Below are positions 1 through 10,085 of a stretch of 64,000 nucleotides of DNA, piece by piece. The stretch comes from Pelodera strongyloides (lineage: Eukaryota > Nematoda > Chromadorea > Rhabditida > Rhabditidae), in the NCBI GenBank assembly GCA_036852015.1, contig JAANDG010000018.1:1-64000 (forward strand). The letters run 5' to 3'. Below the pieces are notes generated by a model. That model did no database searches and was not told where the DNA came from. It was given only the letters and a program-made list of their open reading frames with translations. A program made the translations under genes and the position numbers. Positions within the stretch are counted from its first letter, which is position 1. Every line of letters begins with the position of its first letter.

Positions 1-247
1 CTTGACGAACGATCCTGCGCTGGAATGTTAACGTTTAGTGTCTGACTTTTCAATTTACTCAAAAGCGAAGAGATAGCTTAAGGTTGCCACTAACTCCCCC
101 TTACTTTCAAAGTGAGTTACCCGCTGCAACGCAAACGTTTTCTCCGCGCGCACGCTTCTATGTAGATATGGAAAATTAATCAGAGTGCCATACTATGCGC
201 TATCCCAGGTGGTGATAAAAAAGGTCAAAACGGTTTGGGTGCTTTAC
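1..247. other. 3' flank of the kinase gene
   Basis: This lies downstream of the kinase stop codon on the minus strand. It probably contains the 3' UTR. I see no second gene and no clear polyadenylation signal. Confidence 0.4.
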
Positions 248-3028
248 CTAGCCCACTGTGTTCAAGATCTTCTCTCGCAGTTCCTCGGGGATATTGGCCG
301 TTTCCTGCTCACTCCAGTTGAACAGCTCAGACACATACGTGCTCAACTCGTCGCTTACATGTCTAAACCAAAGTGTGACCAACAATGAATTCTGTTTGCA
401 AATTTGTAGATGGTCATTTAAGCAGTGATGCTAAAACTTCATGGTTAACTGTGTCCATTGTTTACCTTAGCTCATCAAAGAATGGGTGTGCACATGCTTC
501 TGCGGGGCTCAGGCGACTCTGTGGAATGTAGCAGAGAAGTTGCGATACGAGGCTGATTCCATCATTTGGGACACGGCTTCGAAATACCTACAAACTAACA
601 TTGCCGAAGACATTTCAGTTGCGCTACAAACAGTGCCACAGTCAATGCTCACTCTGATTGTCCTTTCATAGAGTGCTTCTCTTTATTTAAAATCTGCATC
701 CCGTTCTATTACAAATCCAAATAAAAGGTTGCATTACCTTACTCCACGGGTGCGGTCTGATCTGCGGAAACGTAAATTCCTGATAGTTAGGATTCATTGC
801 TTTGATCTGTTCCCGAGAAGGGGTGCCGAGAACCTGAATAACTATAAGGGTATGATAGTCGATCAAAAACACAATGATAGAGAAATTAATTAGCAGACCA
901 ACATGTCTAACTGTTTATTCTAATATTAATCGTAAAGTAAAACATTTAACCTTGATAATTTCCACTAGTTGGTCGACTCCAGAGTCACCAGGAAAGATGG
1001 GCTGTGAAAGAAAGAGCTCGGACACAACAGTGCCAGCGGACCACATATCTGGAAGATCAAAGGTTACCGGGTTTGTTATGTAAAGATAATGGAAATACTT
1101 TAGAAGACTAGGGAATGGTCAAATTTCAACGATCTTCCGTTAGTTCAAACTCATAGCTTCAGAGTTTAACAAATTGATGAGAAATGTTTGCCACGTTAGT
1201 TCATTCTAGAAGAAAAACCAACCAATGGCACATGTATAGTCACCGCTGCCAAAAATGAGTTCCGGAGCGCGATAGTAGCTGAAATGTGGTGGTTTTAAAA
1301 ACACACTTTCCTACTCAACTCAATTTACTTTATGATCAAAATTAGGAGGATAAGCCTCACCGGGAGCATATATAAGAAACGTTCTGTTCCCCCTTGACAA
1401 GGTTCTTCGCGGAACCAAAATCGCACAGCTGAAGGAGCCTTTTTTCCGTGTTGACCTGAAGAAGGTGCAAGGAAAGGTTTGTTAGCCAAACGTCATCACT
1501 TTTTATGTTGGCTTAATTTAGAAATAAACTCACGAGCAAATTTTGCGGTTTAATATCTCGGTGGCAGATTCCAACACAGTGCAGATAGTTCAGTGCGCGG
1601 AACAATTGGAACATGTACAGCTGGAATTGTGATTTATTAGTATTTGTGCAAGGAATATTTAAGATGGGATTATTCATATTTGAGAGCACCTGCTGCTAGC
1701 GTTTGTTAGCTTCGGGGCTACGTAAATGAAAACTAGACATTTGTTACACAAGGGCACGTAGGTATTTAACGCGAGCAGGAGTGCGAAAGTTTTAGTAGGC
1801 GATTAAGAACGGCGGAATGTTCATATTATAATTTATTATCTTGGAATTGTACCTTTATATAATGAATCGGGAATGCTTGACGTTGTTTCGCGTAATTCCT
1901 TGTCAACTGATGAATTGTGAGGGGAAAAAATTCCAATACCAAATTCAGGTATTCTTCCTTCTGAAAAAAAGTCAAAGGGTCCATTTAGAATCATCGCAGG
2001 CAGAAAAACGTTCCTAACATAAATAGGTTCGACGATAAAACAACCTCATCGCTCATTTTGTGGAAGTAGTAGATCAACTTGACAATGTTCGGATGATCCA
2101 GTGACTTCATGATTTGCAATTCGCGGTTCTGAAAACATGCTCTTATAAACTGATCATAGAGTTTCAGCGGAATGTCTACTAATTGTAAGACACAATGATA
2201 GTGGTGAAGCAAACATTATTCTCCCTCGAAAGTTTTCTTTTATAAGGAGGACAGACATACAGTAGTTGCTAGGTTGATGAAGGCGAAATACCGGCCGGTT
2301 TTTGAAACACATGGAGTAGACCAGTATTCTTATGCAGCTTATGCAAATGAAAATAAATTAGAGTAAAAAAATCGAGTTAAATTCGAGCAAATTAGCATAA
2401 CTATGTAAGAATTCAGTTACCCACGATGTGTTTCAAAAACGGGCAGTATTTCGCTTTAAACAATTTTCCATTGACATCAAAACATTACCTTGAATCGCTT
2501 ATCCTGCAGTACTCGTTTAATTGCAACCCGTACGTCGTCTTCAATTTTCGCGGAATAAACGACACCGAATGACCCATTTCCGATAACCTGAAGTAAAATG
2601 CTGCAAGTGAAAGCTTGAGCATCTTTGGTAACCACACACACACTACACACTCACTCACACACTCACACAGTCACTCACATACGCACACACACACATATAC
2701 ACACGCACTACGCACACACAGCACACACAGCACACACTCACACACACGCACGCGCATATACATACACACCACATACACACACCGCATAAGTGAAAACACA
2801 CACACGACCAAAAATCACATTACTCTCTCTCGCCCTCACGTCACATGTACATCACCAGACAGACCACAGACACTCACTCAAACGCACACAAACAAGTACA
2901 CACACAAATTTGCTCAAACGAACCTTCATTTCAGTTATCTTGAGTTCCTTTGATGAGCCGACTCCGTGTCCAGGAAGGACCGTCACAATCATGTTTTCGC
3001 TTGAAAGAACTCCGTTTGCACTTGACAT
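248..3028 (-). CDS. GSK-3 (shaggy) family serine/threonine kinase
   Basis: Complete kinase in 11 exons on the minus strand: 3028-2924, 2587-2489, 2128-2045, 1960-1853, 1620-1534, 1455-1361, 1278-1223, 1048-951, 833-738, 587-466, 362-248 (1065 nt, 354 aa, all phases agree). Seen in order: glycine loop [14 protein letters not shown], lysine in [13 protein letters not shown], catalytic [13 protein letters not shown] in LCDFGSAK, activation loop VSYICSRYYRAPEL with the GSK-3 activating tyrosine, then [24 protein letters not shown] and [10 protein letters not shown]. The basic residues that bind primed phospho-substrates in GSK-3 (Arg of DKRFK, Arg of HRD, Lys of SAK) are all present. The N-terminus ([13 protein letters not shown]) has no RxRxxS inhibitory site. 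Divergent stretches ([19 protein letters not shown]) and a short C-terminal tail suggest either a diverged orthologue or one of the nematode GSK-3-like paralogues. The start follows a TTTAG acceptor directly. The least certain splice site is the weak donor at 2044 (GAG|GTTGTT). Confidence 0.9.
2283..2460. mobile_element. Palindromic MITE-like element, GGCCGG family, copy 1
   Basis: Imperfect inverted repeat inside intron 2 of the kinase gene. The left arm reads GCGAAATACCGGCCGGTTT and continues into TTGAAACACAT. The right arm is its near reverse complement, with ATGTGTTTCAAAAACGGGC and TATTTCGC, ending TTTAAA. The same ends occur at 5118-5309. It has no coding capacity. Confidence 0.7.
2629..2915. 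repeat. Imperfect CA/CACACT microsatellite
   Basis: A long stretch of interrupted CA repeats with CACT and CGCA variants, in intron 1 of the kinase gene. The long forward open frame here (2615-2953, His/Thr-rich) is only the translation of this repeat. Confidence 0.9.
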
Positions 3029-3033
3029 CTAAA
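3026..3033 (-). promoter_or_regulatory. Splice acceptor abutting the kinase start codon
   Basis: On the minus strand CACTTTAG runs straight into ATGTCAAG. An acceptor with no exon sequence between it and the ATG is typical of a spliced-leader trans-splice site, although a cis-spliced 5' UTR intron cannot be excluded. Confidence 0.5.
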
Positions 3034-4418
3034 GTGATTTCAGTTGAAACAATGCAGTTCAAAACAAGAACAGTATATGCTAGTCGTCTTGCTTCACAAT
3101 AGAGAAACGGCGCAATACACGACGATTCTGCTACTTACTTCCCGAATAAGCTTAGAGCATGTATCACACCCGTGTATCACATACTAAGAAAATTAATGAA
3201 TAGGTGGAAAACAAAAAAAAACTAGAGGTGATATGAATAGAGTGCAGTAATTACGGCGAATAAGGCGAGAAAAGTTATTGGAAGGGCACCAATAAATATT
3301 CAATGTTATTAGTGAATAACAATTAATGAAGAACAATAACAAAAGGAGCAACCGGAAGTATAACTAGGGAAATCTAAACCATGGGACACAATGGCAGGCT
3401 AATGTGTAACCCTATTTGTCGTTAATCTCACTTGATTGACTACCAATCGCAAAACTCTCACAACACAAGGAACTACAAGCTGGACATGTGCGTATCGGGA
3501 CTCTTGATACTTTGTGATGTAAAATACAATGTCTCCAAGCTACTTGTAGAACATGTCTCTTTCTAGTGTGGTTTCGTGCATGTTCGGTAGACAATATACA
3601 TATATGTATGAGTTACTGACGCCCGACGCCACAGCTCAAAAATGGCAGCCAAGAGGACATCGACATTAAATGATTATGATTTTTTTTTGTGGGCGGGCTA
3701 TCTGAAGATGAACACAGTGCCAAAATTCCCACAAACATGTGCTTTGCTCGACTGAGTCCAAAAGAGTGGTGCCATATTTACAACTGTATTACTCAATGCG
3801 AGTTCGTCGTCAACAACGGTTTCGGTCTGCGCATGAGGCATCGTCCAGACGATCATTTAATTATAATAAATTTGATCATTTATGGCGTGATCACAAATAA
3901 CATGGGTCACGGTGGTAATAAGCTTATCAAAATACACGAACAACCAAATCGGAAACAATACCACAAGCGGAAGTTATCATTGTGAGGAGAAAACTTCACG
4001 TAATAGTTAGAGAATAAAGAGTTCATGGCATTCACGGAGACGCAGACACCAACTCCAGATCGATGTACAGCGAGCAGATTTCTGAGATGTCTCTACTCAA
4101 AAACATGGGTCGTTGGTCCTCGACAACACTTTGGGCATGAGAACAAAAAATGTAATTCAACCAAGGCCAACCGTGAGCCGAACCGAATTCTTACTGGCAC
4201 TCTTTCGTTATTTACTTCTACTCTTTGAGACTTTTAACATTTAGGAACGAGAACATAAACATGAAAAACACCAAAGAAGGACACGCTACCAACAAGTACA
4301 TTCTTAAACCCGGAAAGTCCAAGCGTTGTTGACAGGGGAAATGCCAAAAACTGTGAACTTTCAAGGGAGCCAATCCTTGGAAAATCCCATCCGCGCTAAA
4401 CCAAAACAAATCGACTGC
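3029..4418. other. Intergenic, no supported gene
   Basis: Presumed promoter side of the kinase gene. A 98-codon forward frame at 3689-3985 and a 67-codon one at 4025-4228 match no family I recognise, and I found no splice partners with good signals. I treat the stretch as non-coding. Confidence 0.4.
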
Positions 4419-4907
4419 TTAAAGGGATAGGTTCATCTCAAATCACCTCTCTTTTTATTGTTTTTATTGATAATAGCACAAATATCATTCACAATGAAAA
4501 TTAAATCAATCACAGAACAATACGCCTCGCAGAAGAAGCTTCCTTTATTGGAAGCTAGTTGATCGGAAGCCAAAATCTAAACTCAAAAACTAATACCGTA
4601 CACAGATGGCGCGGGCTAATGGCAATTAGCCAAGAGCAAATTAAATGATACCACCCGTGGAAAATAATGACCTGCCGAGTGTAGTTTGTAGCTTGGCTAA
4701 TTGCCATTGGCCCGCACGATCTGTGTACGATATTAGTTTTTGCGTTTAGATTTTGGCTTCCGATCAACTGGCTTCCAATAACGGAAGCTTCTTCTGCGAG
4801 GCGTATTGTTCTGTGATTGATTTAATTTTTATTGTGAATGATATTTGTGCTATTATCAATAAAAACAATAAAAAGAGAGGTGATTTGAGATGAACCTATC
4901 CCTTTAA
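4419..4907. mobile_element. Long palindromic MITE, TTAAAGGGATAGG ends
   Basis: Near-perfect hairpin. The arm at 4419-4634 begins TTAAAGGGATAGGTTCATCT and is matched in reverse complement by 4693-4907, which ends CCTATCCCTTTAA. The spacer is about 58 nt. There is no transposase, so it should be non-autonomous. TTAA at both ends fits a TTAA target-site preference (as for piggyBac-type elements), but family assignment from the ends alone is inference. Confidence 0.85.
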
Positions 4908-5117
4908 CACGAAAACAATCAGAGTAATGTCTTGAAGAGGAGGGAACCGCGCACTGAACTTCAGAAGGTGAGTTAGTCTTGGTGGAAATCGCAGGAAACT
5001 AAACTGGCAACTCACATCTTTGTTGGCAACTTGTTTCTCACATGGTTAGCTATTTGAGAGCGAACTATATGGTATATTGGACAGACTTCAACAAAATTAG
5101 ACAGTGACAAACAGTAC

Positions 5118-5309
5118 TTTAAAGCGACATAACGGCCGGTTTTGAAATGTATGATAGAGAACTGCGTTCTTTTGTATTTATACTAATGATAAATGAGCTC
5201 GAATTGAGCTCAATTTTTATTATAATCATTCTCGTTTGCTTATGAGGCATGGGAGTTCAGTTATCGAAAAGCCGTTTCAAAAACCGGCTGTTTTTTTTTT
5301 ACCCTTTTA
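5118..5309. mobile_element. Palindromic MITE-like element, GGCCGG family, copy 2
   Basis: The left end TTTAAAGCGACATAACGGCC and following GGTTTTGAAA are mirrored by TTTCAAAAACCGGC then a T-run and CCCTTTTAA. The interior is AT-rich with a small GAGCTC-centred palindrome. It shares the CCGGTTTTTGAAA core and TTTAAAGCGA end with the copy at 2283-2460. Confidence 0.65.
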
Positions 5310-6485
5310 AGCACAATATATGCAAAAAGATTTTAGTACATCAGTAGCCTCTCAGTCAGTCTGCAATCTGTCTATTCGACTCAAATCCCACAGTAAATTA
5401 ATTAGCGGCGTTTATTTAAAAAAGGTCATGTTGAAAATACTTTTGGAAAGAGAATTATATCATCCCAATGCTATATTACAAACCTCGCTTATTAGCCAAA
5501 ATTCAAAATGACGCAAATAACAAGAATATAATAGTAATTCATCGAGCTTCAAACGGAAATTGCTTCAACAACCAAAAAATTCTTGATGACATAATGTCAT
5601 CGTCGTTACGATTTTTCCTGTTTTCCATAAATACCCACATTTCCGTTTTCCGAAAATATATACACTATATGACGTCAATGACTTATGGAAAGAGCAAAAT
5701 TGCATATGCAAAACACTAAAAGTATTATTAGATGTTTTGCAAAAATTGCAACATACAATAGTAGATCAATTTTCTAGTAAATCTTATCAATTTTTAAAGC
5801 GGTGACATAAGCAAAACGAAAGTACCACAAACATGCATGCTAATCAAGTTTTGCGAGTAATTGTAGTATGTAGATGCAAGAAAAAATGTGCAATTGCCAC
5901 ATAATCACTCGCCCCGGCAAATGAAATTGTTGTGATTAATTGCAGTACTTTAATGGCAGGATTATGTTTCCATTAGGCATTAATTTGCCATACCAACCCA
6001 CGTTATTTCGACAAACTTGGCTGACAATGAGTAGCGTGGTTAGACAATGTTTTGACACACAATCTTTACTTTCTGCACTAATACTACAAAGTTTTACTTG
6101 AGTCAATAACAAGGAAAGGTTTTTTGATATATTTTGTGAAATGGGACGTGCCTGCGACATTATCTGGCTGTATCCATATGTAGAAACCTTTTCGTTAGCA
6201 TTTGTTAGAACCGTTGCTGATTCCATGTTTGCCATATGGAATGTTGCTCAAATAATTATTGTGAAGCTAAATAATTCGTAACTCCATGCGAACGCGCTTG
6301 CTTTTGCTCTTGAGCTTTTTACAGAATATCATGTACTGAAACCACATCGTTTGAAGAATAATTAGCCGAGCAACAATGTGTTTATGGAATTCATACCGAG
6401 TTAGGTTCATTTTCTATATGCCCCTTTTTTAAGTCAACGTTGACACGTCCAGCAAATAAGTCCTCTCTGTGCGAAGACGTCCATG
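5310..6485. other. Intergenic, no supported gene
   Basis: AT-rich. It holds only short open frames (for example a 99-codon minus frame at 5936-6235 and forward frames at 5320-5719) with no recognisable domains or splice partners. Confidence 0.4.
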
Positions 6486-6568
6486 CCAGCCATAGCTCAG
6501 TTGGTAGAGCGGAGGACTGTAGAGTCGCAGCTATCCTTAGGTCACTGGTTCGAATCCGGTTGGCTGGA
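6486..6568 (+). tRNA. tRNA-Tyr (GTA) with a short intron
   Basis: The acceptor stem CCAGCCA (6486-6492) pairs with TGGCTGG (6561-6567), followed by discriminator A. The A box region TAGCTCAGTTGG, the D stem GCTC/GAGC, the anticodon stem and loop GGAGGACTGTAG with anticodon GTA at 6519-6521, and the B box GGTTCGAATCC are all present. An intron of about 10 nt (roughly 6523-6532) interrupts the anticodon arm one base 3' of the anticodon, as in eukaryotic tRNA-Tyr genes. The gene looks intact. Confidence 0.93.
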
Positions 6569-6770
6569 TTTCTTTTTGCGACTTCGATTTTTTTTTTGAA
6601 ATTCATTTCTGTTTTTGTAGGCCTATTATTTAGAATTTATATATTTCTTTCGCAGCTATCCTTGGGTCACTGGTTCGAATCCGGTTGGCTGGATTTCATT
6701 TTGCGACTTCGATTTTTTTTGAAATTCATTTCTGTTTTTGTAGGCCTATTATTTAGAATTTATATATTCC
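6526..6770 (+). repeat. Tandem duplication, ~125-bp unit carrying the tRNA 3' half
   Basis: The unit starting at CGCAGCTATCCTTAGG (6526) repeats from 6651 with few changes. Each copy holds the tRNA-Tyr 3' half plus the same flank (TTGCGACTTCGATTT and TGTAGGCCTATTATTTAG). The period is about 125 nt. Confidence 0.9.
6651..6693 (+). pseudogene. tRNA-Tyr 3'-half pseudogene
   Basis: Second tandem copy of the tRNA-Tyr 3' half, from within the intron through the T arm and acceptor 3' strand. It keeps the B box but has no A box, anticodon or acceptor 5' strand, so it cannot form a tRNA. Confidence 0.88.
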
Positions 6771-6776
6771 TTCATT

Positions 6777-7785
6777 AATTTCGGGTACAAATTTCTGTAT
6801 AAAGAAATAAAAATAAAGACACATTCCGTTCATTAGTTACTTTTTTTTCATTACCTCCTTTTTTCAAATTACAATATGTTCGTTGTGCAAATTACGATAG
6901 GTTGTACGAAACCTTGGCGAGTCTATAACTCTCGTCTGAAAAAATATAACGAATCATTTCATTTATAACAAATTCGTCTGAATCTATGCTTTTCATGCGG
7001 AGACGTCGCTTTCATGTATTTCCACCATCTACTCGCGTAGTTCCCTTGTCAGCACAGCACAGTACCTAGATGAGACAAGCATACGGTTCACATTTGAAGA
7101 TGTCAATTAATAAATTTTAATTGTATTCTTTACACAAACGTATACGCACTGATGAGTAAAAAAAAACATACGGGGATTAGTTTTTATCAATTTCTGTAAA
7201 TCTGAACCCACCAACGTGGATTTCTTGGCGAAACTTTTTGATGTACCGTTACGCACGCTGAAAGTTGGCTGTATTAAATCTACTGTGAAAAAGACAGCTC
7301 AGCTTTTTTCAGTTTCTACCAGTTCAAACATGTATAAACACTTCGGCACTACAAACAGTCACCCGAGTACCAAAAATGAAATTCGACAGAACAAACAGTT
7401 ACCCAAATAGCAAAGCACACTGTAGTAATATGGTCGTCTATTATATCAAACCCGCTTTTTTGGGTTCTCGCTGTTTGTCTCTTGCATAAGAATTCCCGTA
7501 ATCCCAATTACATGTAAGCATAAATTATGTCGACCAATTTTCACAATTCATTATAAACAAATGTTACTTCTCATTTCACAAAAAAACTGACCTAAACTCT
7601 TCACATGTAAACGCAAAAAAAGCAGAACTGAATAATAATTTATTTGCAAGAACACATTAGTCAGCAAACAAACAAACAACATAGTTCTTCCCAGCCATAA
7701 TTTATTATAGCACGCCGCCATTTGGAAATAAGAAATAAGATTAGAAAAATACAATTCGATGTGTTCTAGTACCCCTATAATCGCA
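6777..7785. other. Intergenic, no supported gene
   Basis: AT-rich sequence with only short open frames (for example 7216-7410). I see no RNA gene or conserved motif. Confidence 0.4.
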
Positions 7786-8148
7786 TTAAAGGGATCAGTT
7801 CACCTTAAATTGTGTCTGTTTTTTTTGTTTCTTTATTTTCTATAAGAGATAATAAAAATTTGGAATAGAAAAAGTAGTGTTCAATTTCAATACTCACGAA
7901 GATATTGGGTGATAAAGTGGTGGATTGCTCGGGCCGAAATGCAAAAAGGGCAATTATCCTATACAAACAAGGCAGGACAATTGCCCTTTTTGCATTTCGG
8001 CCCGATCAATCCACCACTTTATCACCCAATATCTTCGTGAGTACTGAAATTCAATACTACTTTTTCTATTCCAAATTTTTACTATCCCTTATAGAAAATA
8101 AAGAAACAAAAAAAACAGACACAATTTAAGGTGAGCTGATCCCTTTAA
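7786..8148. mobile_element. Palindromic MITE, TTAAAGGGATCAG ends
   Basis: 363-bp hairpin. The left arm begins TTAAAGGGATCAGTTCACCT. The right arm is its reverse complement, ending AGCTGATCCCTTTAA. The arms meet around a short loop near 7965-7975, so almost the entire element folds on itself. It is non-coding. A half copy of the same family lies at 55226-55386. Confidence 0.87.
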
Positions 8149-10085
8149 AGGAACCCACACATCTAAAAAAATTCTTTTAGGACAAAATCGACATTTAAAG
8201 GAAGCAATAATCACAGTTAAGAATAGGGCATACTATCTACGTATAAATAAAAACTGTCACCGGGTCGCTGAAATTAGCATACAACTAACATGACCAATAA
8301 GTAAAAAAATGGAAGGTTTTTTTTCAGAGCCCGGTAAAAATCAAAACAACAATGGCGTACAAATTGTGGAAATACGGCAAACAAAAAAGTATGTTCCAAG
8401 TCGAAATTCATAATAGGCACATGTTATTAAACTTTGTAGCTACAGGTTACGGCCCTAACCTATTACGAGGTCGCATGTCTATGTCCATTTTATCCCCCAA
8501 CGTTCCGTTCCAGTTTACATTTTTGGAAATTCACCAGATTTCAAGAAAAAGTTCGGTGACGACACATCCTGAAACACATAGACTATACATTAAAAGTAAA
8601 AAAAAAAACGCATAAGAAACTTAGTCAGACTAAAATTTGACTATACAAAGGTAATTTGTGCTTAACAAAACAGGACGAAAGAAAAAAATCACAGGTAAAG
8701 AAAATGATGTTTGGTGATGAAAAGTGAAATAGTGCATAGATGTCAAACAAACAAAATACACATTACGGGAGAAAAACAATAGTAAAATAACTGTTTTTCA
8801 CAGCTCAAACGCTGTTTTTTTTTCTTTTAAAAATGACGGATTTCGCTTGAACGAAGTGGTTATGATTGTACAGATGCAAAATTTTGCACCGGTACTGAAA
8901 TTAAAAGGTTTCTGGTATGCAGTTAATGCGAAACTCGTTTTTATGGGTATATAATAAAATGGAAAAAACTGCACACTAATGCATGTTGGCCAGGTATTTT
9001 AATTAGTGTCCGCGGATTAAGACACACAGGCCGAACTTAGCTGTGTAATTAGATCGGTAATAAATTGATCTTAAACCTACATCGAAACCAATAAACTGGC
9101 AGTCTAGGAGGAAGTGGAAACGTAAGATAGGTATTGGGTAAAGTTCAAGAAAACTCGTTATTTTTCAAACGACAATGCTAATTTATGCCAACCCTCATAA
9201 TTCCAATTTTAGAATAAATTATATTATTATAATCTTAAATATTGACTTCATCCTTGTCATTAATTGTCGATAAGACCACACATTAAGGAAAGTATCTAGG
9301 GAAAAAGATGTCAGAAAACAGGCTGTGGTACAATTTTACACATATCACAGATGTAGCGGGTAGACAAACTTTCAAGAAGAGACTGTCAAAAAAAGTTTGG
9401 AGGAAACCCATATTTTTTTCTTGAAATAAACACAATACATTTTCCGTTTATGCTACATACATCTAGGGTTATACAAAAACTGCGATTTGCTCTACATGAA
9501 AAACTGGTTTATTAAGCGAGTAACAATAATTATGCACATTATTACTTGAATTCTTAACAAACTACATGTTTTGTGTAACCTCAAACGTACACATTTTTGT
9601 AAACCCCCACATTCCCAATGCTATAGTAAACGAACGTCGTTATTTTACATTAAATGTGAAAACCGTTTAATAAATCAGTGGGAAATTTGTGGGCGATAAA
9701 TCACATAAAATACTACACATTTAATCTTACCAAGTTATTGTATTAGTCTTAATAAATTATAAAATAAATAATCACAATGAGCCGAGAGTTGTAGTTGGTG
9801 CAGCTGTCCCAACTTCTGTTCACCGCAAGAATGAGAGAAAAGAGAGAGATTGTGGAGAACACAACGCGAATGGGCGCGTCGCGTCCTGCTTTGGTCTATT
9901 GATCGAAATGTCACAACGAGCGAGAGAGTGTTAAAGGTGGGGAGGGGGCAAAGAGAGGGGAGGAATTGTGCTGGTCTGCTGGTGTGCTATTTGGACGCCC
10001 AAGTACTCTGGGGGGTGCGCTGAATTGAACAACCCAAAACTAAAACAACTCGCGGGACCTACTGATATTCCGAGTCCCTGATGGG
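8149..10085. other. Intergenic, upstream of the 27-exon gene
   Basis: No supported gene. An 87-codon forward frame at 8352-8615 has no recognisable features. The last 250 nt become less AT-rich and contain a GA-rich tract (9826-9965), so this end probably holds the promoter or 5' UTR of the next gene. Confidence 0.4.
9826..9965 (+). promoter_or_regulatory. GA-rich tract upstream of a start codon
   Basis: Clusters of AGAGAG/GAGAGAG and a G-rich run (GTGGGGAGGGGGCAAAGAGA) end about 120 nt before the start codon at 10086. A role as promoter or 5' UTR is inferred from position and composition only. Confidence 0.35.

Noticed and set aside
2615..2953. 112-codon forward open frame, His/Thr-rich
   Set aside because: It is the translation of a CA-type microsatellite inside an intron of the kinase gene.
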